From contig CM075673.1 of the NCBI GenBank assembly GCA_037962975.1, positions 150,432,667 to 150,496,666 on the forward strand: a stretch of 64,000 nucleotides of DNA. The letters are read 5' to 3'. The notes beneath the pieces were generated by a model. That model searched no databases. It saw nothing but the letters and a program-made list of their open reading frames with translations, and was not told the origin of the DNA. Each line of letters starts with the position of its first letter. Position 1 is the first letter of the stretch. A program made the translations under genes and the position numbers. This document shows positions 59,005 to 64,000 of this stretch, piece by piece. The DNA comes from Clitoria ternatea (Eukaryota; Streptophyta; Magnoliopsida; Fabales; Fabaceae).

Positions 59005-59460
59005 GTGATAAATGTGATCTTATTTAACTTTCCTTTTTCAATTTTTTGTTTCTTTTTTTTGTGAATGAAACTTCTCATTAAGGAAAAAAGCATACAAATA
59101 TGGGCTCAAAGACCCATGGAAACACTAGGCCAACAAATCAGAACGGGCCAAAGAAAACAGTAGGCCAATAATTTTCTGTTTCTAAAGAGCTTAGTTAGTT
59201 TTGTTTTTTGTAGTCTTATCTTACTTCCCATTTCAATTTTTTATTCTAAGGAGCTTAGCTTTTTTGTTGTGATATTATCTTATTTGCCTTTCTAATTTTC
59301 TATTTCTAAGGAGCTTAGTTGGTTTTTTCTTAATCTTGCCTTTTCAAATTTCTAATTATAAGGAGCTTAGTTGTTTTGTTGTGATCTTATCTGGCTTCCT
59401 TTTTCAATTTTCTAATTCTAATGAGCTTAGTTAGTTTATTTGTTCTGATCTTTTCTTCAA
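59005..59460. repeat. TTCTAAGGAGCTTAG minisatellite
   Basis: Five units of about 55-65 bp contain AAGGAGCTTAGTT, GTGATCTTATCTT and CTTTTTCAATTTTCT. The first partial unit (59010-59056) is separated from the rest by about 110 bp of unrelated sequence containing GGGCTCAAAGACCC. Confidence 0.7.
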
Positions 59461-59519
59461 GAAGACAAAAGAAGCTTTATGTATGGGAATGGAGACTACA
59501 AGTTGTATACCTCACCTAT

Positions 59520-61175
59520 AATGTGCTAGTAACCTAATGGAAGTCCTCATCATCCTCAGCAATGTGACATGGAGCATTGTCTTGTTGTATGAAAATAGTT
59601 TCCATTACAGGCAACACATGATAAATAAGAAACTAAGTACTCACTTCTTTATTTATTAAAGATATTGGTTTAGTTTCCATAGTCCATACATCCTTATTCA
59701 CACTTCTTTTGTTGGCTTTTTCTTAACAAATGGAAAAATGTCGATCTTGCCATCAAAAGTCTCATTACCATCAGAATCAAATCTAGGTCTCACCATGACA
59801 CATAAGAGCATAACCTTGCCGATGAAGTTCTTGTTGGTGTATGCACTATAAGCTTTTATGCTTTTTCATTTGTATCATTTTTCTGCTTATCAATAAAATA
59901 AATATTTCAGTTTAAAATTGTTTTAAAACGTATTTATCCTTGGAGTAATAGGTCATATAAAAGTTATTCCTAAAATGTCCCTAGTCAAGTATTTACATGG
60001 GGACATGTAAATACACTGAGACTAGTGTGTGAGTGTACTGATGACCTGATCTCACAGATCATAGATATAGATGATATCAAGTCTTCACATGGGTACACAT
60101 TAAGAGTAATGATGTACTGGACAGACCCACCATGAGAACATTGCATGGATCGTTACATGATTGTCATAAACGATTCTCAATGTGATAATGGTATATGTAG
60201 TCCTTCGACCTGAAGTCACTACGATTCCTACATGAGGAGTTTATTGTTTTAATACAATTAAACGTCTTCTGTAACAAGAGGACTATAAAGGTTGTGATTA
60301 GGCAATGAACAAATTATGTAGAGGGATGTGAGTGATGTAGATGGGATTTGTCTCTCATATATGACAGGAGTGATATCTATAGGCCACTTGATGGAGTAAG
60401 ACTAAGAAAACGCATGGCCATGCTAGAAAGATTAAATATTAGATATTTATTCGGATCCAGTCTACTCCGGTATCAAGTAAAATAAATTGGGCCGTACAAG
60501 GATGACGCGACCATGCCTTGGGCCCAATTAGGATATCGTGACAAAAGGAACAAACATATTAAATAATTATCACTTATAGGTTATGTTGATAATATTCAGA
60601 CATAATGATGCATTGCTAGATGCCGCTCTTATTTTATATTAATAATAAAATAATTTATTATTAATATGACCGGGTATTTTACCTGTAGGGTCACACACAT
60701 TGAGTAAGCCCATCAAAAAATGTTGTCTTATTTTAGTTGGACTAAAATAAAGCTATTGGGCCTAACTCATTTGAAATGAGTAAGGAGCCCACTTTTTAGA
60801 GAGAACAAATTAGGTCAAACCTAAGCCTATAAATAGAGCATAAGATGCTCATAGGCCGTTCACTCAAGTGAGACACAAATTCGTAAAATTTGCAAGAGCT
60901 ACACGCCGTCAAACTAGCAGTTGGCAAGTGTTGCGATTCTGGTGGGAGTGCACGTGTGGACTCCTAAAGGATGAGGCTACGACTGCTTCGGTGTTCTTCA
61001 AGAGGTAATCCAAAACGATTTTTTGTGTTTGTTTTGTGCTTTGAAACACGAAACTTTGTAAATCCTATGGAATCCCTTTTTTTTCCGCTGCTCGTGTTTA
61101 GGGATTACCTAACAGTTCTTGCTTCTACATGTTCAATGTGGTTCCTCTTCACCAGTAACCAAGTAATAATTCATC
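59520..61175 (-). pseudogene. Mariner-like transposase remnant, split by a solo LTR
   Basis: On the minus strand the reading from about 61175 gives YYLVTGEEEPH and, after a TGA, TCRSKN up to the duplication at 61115. It continues beyond the solo LTR at 59831 with FIGKVMLLCVMVRPRFD, DGNETFDGKIDIF, EKANKRSVNKD and METIFIQQDNAPCH. These are the order and motifs of plant mariner transposases; the IQQDNAPCH aspartate corresponds to the second catalytic Asp of the DDD triad. Several stops occur (for example before EKANKRS and after EVST). No terminal inverted repeats were found by eye. Confidence 0.75.
59832..61114 (+). mobile_element. Solo LTR inside the mariner-like transposase
   Basis: 1283 bp starting TGTTGGTGTATGC and ending GGATTACCTAACA, flanked by GTTCT duplications (59827-59831 and 61115-61119). 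It is the same family as 49761-51035: nearly all of it aligns, except the first 95 or so bases. A TATA-like CCTATAAATAGAGC lies near 60825. No internal region remains. Confidence 0.92.
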
Positions 61176-62636
61176 GAGTTCTAAGTTAGTTTAGGAGGTC
61201 TTAGCAAACCTAATTTTGAAGTTAGATACTAAGGTTTTAGAGTAATTCTAGTTTTAAGTTTTTTTAGAGAGTTGTTCGAGTACTCTAAAGAATCACAAGG
61301 AGGTGGTAACAACTCATCTCTTTTCTCAAGGTACTATTGGTTTTACTTTTATTTTCCTTTTTGCTTATTCATGAAAATAGGCTTGTAGCTAACTTTACGA
61401 CCAAGGTGTTGGAAACTAGCCTCAAACTTAAAAGGGGTGAATTAAGTCTTGGATTTTTCTCACAAAGAGCGAAAGAAAATATTAAAGAAGTATTATTTTA
61501 AATGACCCATTTTATAAAAACAAGTTTAAAAGGATCTTAAAGAATTTATAAACAAAAAGATTTAGCAAATATGATTTAAAAAGTAAAGTGATAATAAAGA
61601 AAAAAGAGAAGGGATAAGAAAGAGCACACTACGATGTATCTCGGTTTGATCATTACCATCGTGATCTACTCTAGTCTTCCAACACAAAGGCTTAGAAGTT
61701 TGTACTATAATATGAAATGGTTACAAGGTTATTTGTTTAAACTCTTAGACTGCTTGTCCAATGTAAATCTATCTCGCAACCTGTTTCCCAAATCCAACAG
61801 GATCAAAGAGCCTTAAGATATCCTAGAGATCATTATCTCTCACCTTAAACACAACCACTTTAGTCCAAGACCACAAAACAAAAATAAGGATTACACTTGA
61901 ATCCTATAACAAAGAAAGAACTTAAAGGAGAGCAAGAAGGAAAGCAACTCATGTAAGAATGTACAAAGTAAAGGTGTATCTTTTTTTGAGCAATAAGCAC
62001 CTAATTTATAGCGAAAGATTTCCCTAAAAAGAAACAAAATATACCCAGTTGCCCAAAATAAGATACCTGTCATAAATAACTCAGAGCCAAAAAAAATGGG
62101 GCAAATTCACAGATCATGGTTCAAACCAAAACCACTAATGGTTCAAATAATGGTTAGAACCAAGCAAGCTCATCTGGCCCAAATCTGGCCTTTTAGACCC
62201 AACTCCTAGCTTTTCTTGGACTTTGAGTGCTTTAGGGTCCGTTTGTTTAAAAGTTGAAGTAAAGTTTGTGAAATGGGGTTTGGAAAATTGGGATTTTGAA
62301 AATGTGGTTGAGAAAACTGGGGTTTTGAAAACAATGATTTGTGTTTGAATAATTTGTTGTAAAAGTGAGTTGGAAAGTAATGATTGTGTTTGGTTGGAAA
62401 ATGTTTTGGTAACCTTGGTTTAAAAAAAATAGAATTTAAGAGTAAAATTACCAAAAAGAGTATTAGTTAGAAATAGTAGTAAAGTAGTATATTTTTTAAA
62501 TAATATTAACAATTACACATTAAAATGTTCCATTTATACTTTGATCAACAAAATATATTTATTAATAATAAATATATATATTATAAATATATATTGCAAC
62601 TAAAATTTAATATTATTAATATATATTAAATATATC
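61176..62636. other. Intergenic DNA, probable element debris
   Basis: No gene. GGGGTGAATTAAGTCTTGG near 61434 echoes the phrase near 245 and resembles the edge of degraded LTR elements. GGGTCCGTTTGTTTAAA near 62234 resembles the end of a small DNA transposon, but no matching inverted terminus was found. Confidence 0.35.
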
Positions 62637-63528
62637 TGATTCGGTCTGGATACCGGCCCCAAGGATATCCGGTCTGGATACCGGTTCTAAGGACAAAAGG
62701 CCGACTCAGCCTTCTTAGAAGTCAACCGGTATCCCAGGATAATGATCCAGTTGGTAAACATGTTGATCCGGTCTCACCTAAAGTGAAGTCATTATAGCTG
62801 CCCTAGTGTTCAGCCGGTGTCAAGAATACCAATCCGGTCTGTAACACACTCGGCAAACCTCTCTTACACCAGTCGTTCGAGGTGACATCCGAGACACCGG
62901 GTGACTTATCCGTCCTCCTACACCGGGTGACTGATAACCGACTGTCACAGTGTCATAACAAGAAAGGCACTCTACACAGCGGAATATGTCCCTTTCATTC
63001 ACCGACAGGAGTAGGTACAATCACCAGTGGAATTTACGGAAAAGGTGATTATCTTCCATCCATGTGACAGAAAAGTACACTGATAATTCACCTACCCTCC
63101 TGACACACTCTGAATGCTAGCCCACTCGGATTGACTCTTTAAACACGTTATCAGAACCAATGGGCCCACTAACACCCAATGATTCATCTTCCACGCTCAA
63201 CTATAAATAACATGTTGCAATCCATGTCAAAGGTTATGTTGTCCTTTTACTCTCATTCTCTCTAATATACTGCTTCAGTATTACAGAGTTCATCTTACAC
63301 TCTTCTAACTTGAGCGTTGGAGAATCTTCGCAGGTGACACCACCTGTCGCCCACACCAACGCGAGAGGTCGGTGTGAAGGATCTCCAGGACAACAAGACC
63401 AACCTCCACATACCGAGAGGCCGGATCATAGAGACCGAATACATACAGCCAGTCTTCAATTCTATTCAATCTTCAACTCTTGAGGCTGTCCCGGCACCGG
63501 ATCCTAGACCCCGGTCGGGGACAGATCA
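62637..63528 (+). repeat. 5' LTR of the third Tat-family copy
   Basis: Starts TGATTCGGTCTGGATACCGG and ends GGGACAGATCA. GGTCTGGATACCGG is repeated near the start (about 62643 and 62671). The TATA box TATAAAT is at 63202-63208. CTTGAGCGTTGGAGAATCTTC near 63309 matches the other LTRs. Confidence 0.88.
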
Positions 63529-63548
63529 TTGGCACACCCGGTGGGACT
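63529..63548 (+). other. Probable primer-binding site of the third copy
   Basis: TTGGCACACCCGGTGGGACT follows the LTR, differing from the sequence at 3621-3640 at only a few positions. Confidence 0.6.
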
Positions 63549-63591
63549 CGATAGAGTTATTCCCACTTTCTGCAGAAGTTAGTAGTCGACC

Positions 63592-64000
63592 ATGGAAGGA
63601 GATGGACACGACTTTGTGGATGGTCATGTGGAAGATGTGACCCATCAACAAGCTGAGGGGAGATTCGTCTTTGAATCACCAGCAACCCACTCAAGGAGAA
63701 TGGTACCAGTGGCAACCCCTGATCCTCGAGATGAAGTTATCAGGCAACTCAGGGAGGAGTTGATGGAGTTGCGAAGGGAGAAATGAGGAACTAGGGACAG
63801 AGTGATGTCTCAGGTGGAGGATACTCGCCATGCATCTGCGAGAGAAAGATCCACAACTCTCCAGTATTCTAAGATCCCTACCTTTGAGAGGAGAGAACAA
63901 ACTCAAGATTCTGGGGATAGGATCGGTGCAAGGAAAAGGGGGCAGACAGTGATGGCTTCTGGGGCATACCGACTCAACGTCCCTTTCTCAAGGAGGCTCA
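63592..64000 (+). pseudogene. gag, N-terminal part, third Tat-family copy (incomplete)
   Basis: ATG 63592 begins MEGDGHDFVDGHVEDVTHQQ, followed by a region matching 3684-4100 (RRMVPVATPDPRDEVIRQL). An in-frame TGA at 63784-63786 interrupts it. The same frame then continues to the window edge with YSKIPTFERREQTQDSG. The rest of gag and all of pol lie outside the window. Confidence 0.85.

Larger units (their letters stand above)
62637..64000 (+). mobile_element. Third Tat-family element, 5' end only (runs off the window)
   Basis: An LTR of 892 bp (62637-63528), a primer-binding-like sequence and the start of gag, in the same order as 2818-4100. It continues past the right edge. The left flank is ATATC, so the duplication cannot be checked. 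It is clearly diverged from the copy at 2818. Confidence 0.88.

Noticed and set aside
62206..62454. A possible MITE or hAT terminus at GGGTCCGTTTGTTTAAA.
   Set aside because: I could not find a matching inverted terminus or a duplication, so it is not reported as an element.

Overview
This window is plant nuclear DNA made almost entirely of transposable elements, many of them nested. A eudicot source is likely: there is a leucine-rich-repeat fragment of resistance-gene type, a plant-mobile-domain pseudogene, and Tat/Ogre-like and Tekay/Del-like Ty3/gypsy retrotransposons. There is no bacterial-style gene organisation, and I recognise no tRNA, rRNA or ordinary single-copy host gene. Species cannot be read from the sequence.

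Layout. (1) 1-2812: AT-rich intergenic DNA with an array of GAATCGATTC palindromes, then half of a broken LINE ORF1 on the minus strand. (2) 2818-26981: a Tat-lineage Ty3/gypsy element on the plus strand (803/804-bp LTRs, GTACC target-site duplication) inserted in that LINE ORF1, whose other half resumes at 26987. It has gag, protease, RT, RNase H, a second RNase H typical of Tat, integrase, a minisatellite 3' region and an antisense ORF (aORF) with its own TATA box and a 93-bp intron. (3) 11885-24155: a Tekay/Del-like chromovirus on the minus strand (3.79-kb LTRs, TTCCT duplication) inserted in exon 2 of that aORF. (4) 27.4-29.8 kb: AT-rich repeats and a second palindrome array. (5) 29759-47980: an Ogre-like, minus-strand, non-autonomous element with gag remnants, no pol and a long hypervariable minisatellite region. 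Its right LTR is a mosaic interrupted by the 3' end of another Tat/Ogre-type element, which carries an apparently intact, spliced aORF at 44347-46750. (6) 48.3-51.8 kb: a plant-mobile-domain pseudogene split by a solo LTR. (7) 51907-52709: a solo LTR of the Tat family. (8) 53.2-55.0 kb: short hairpin-forming repeats on both sides of an LRR fragment. (9) 55-59 kb: AT-rich DNA without recognisable genes. (10) 59.0-61.2 kb: a minisatellite and a mariner-like transposase pseudogene split by a second solo LTR. (11) 62637-64000: the 5' end of a third Tat-family copy, running off the window.

Every gag-pol here carries in-frame stops or deletions, so no element in the window looks autonomous. The striking exception is the aORF at 44347-46750, which is open through both exons and has conserved splice sites, a TATA box and a G-box. 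Its homologue in the 2818-26981 element has the same promoter spacing, intron position and intron size. The aORF therefore behaves like a real protein gene carried antisense inside retrotransposons. It is the best candidate in this window for an under-described system.
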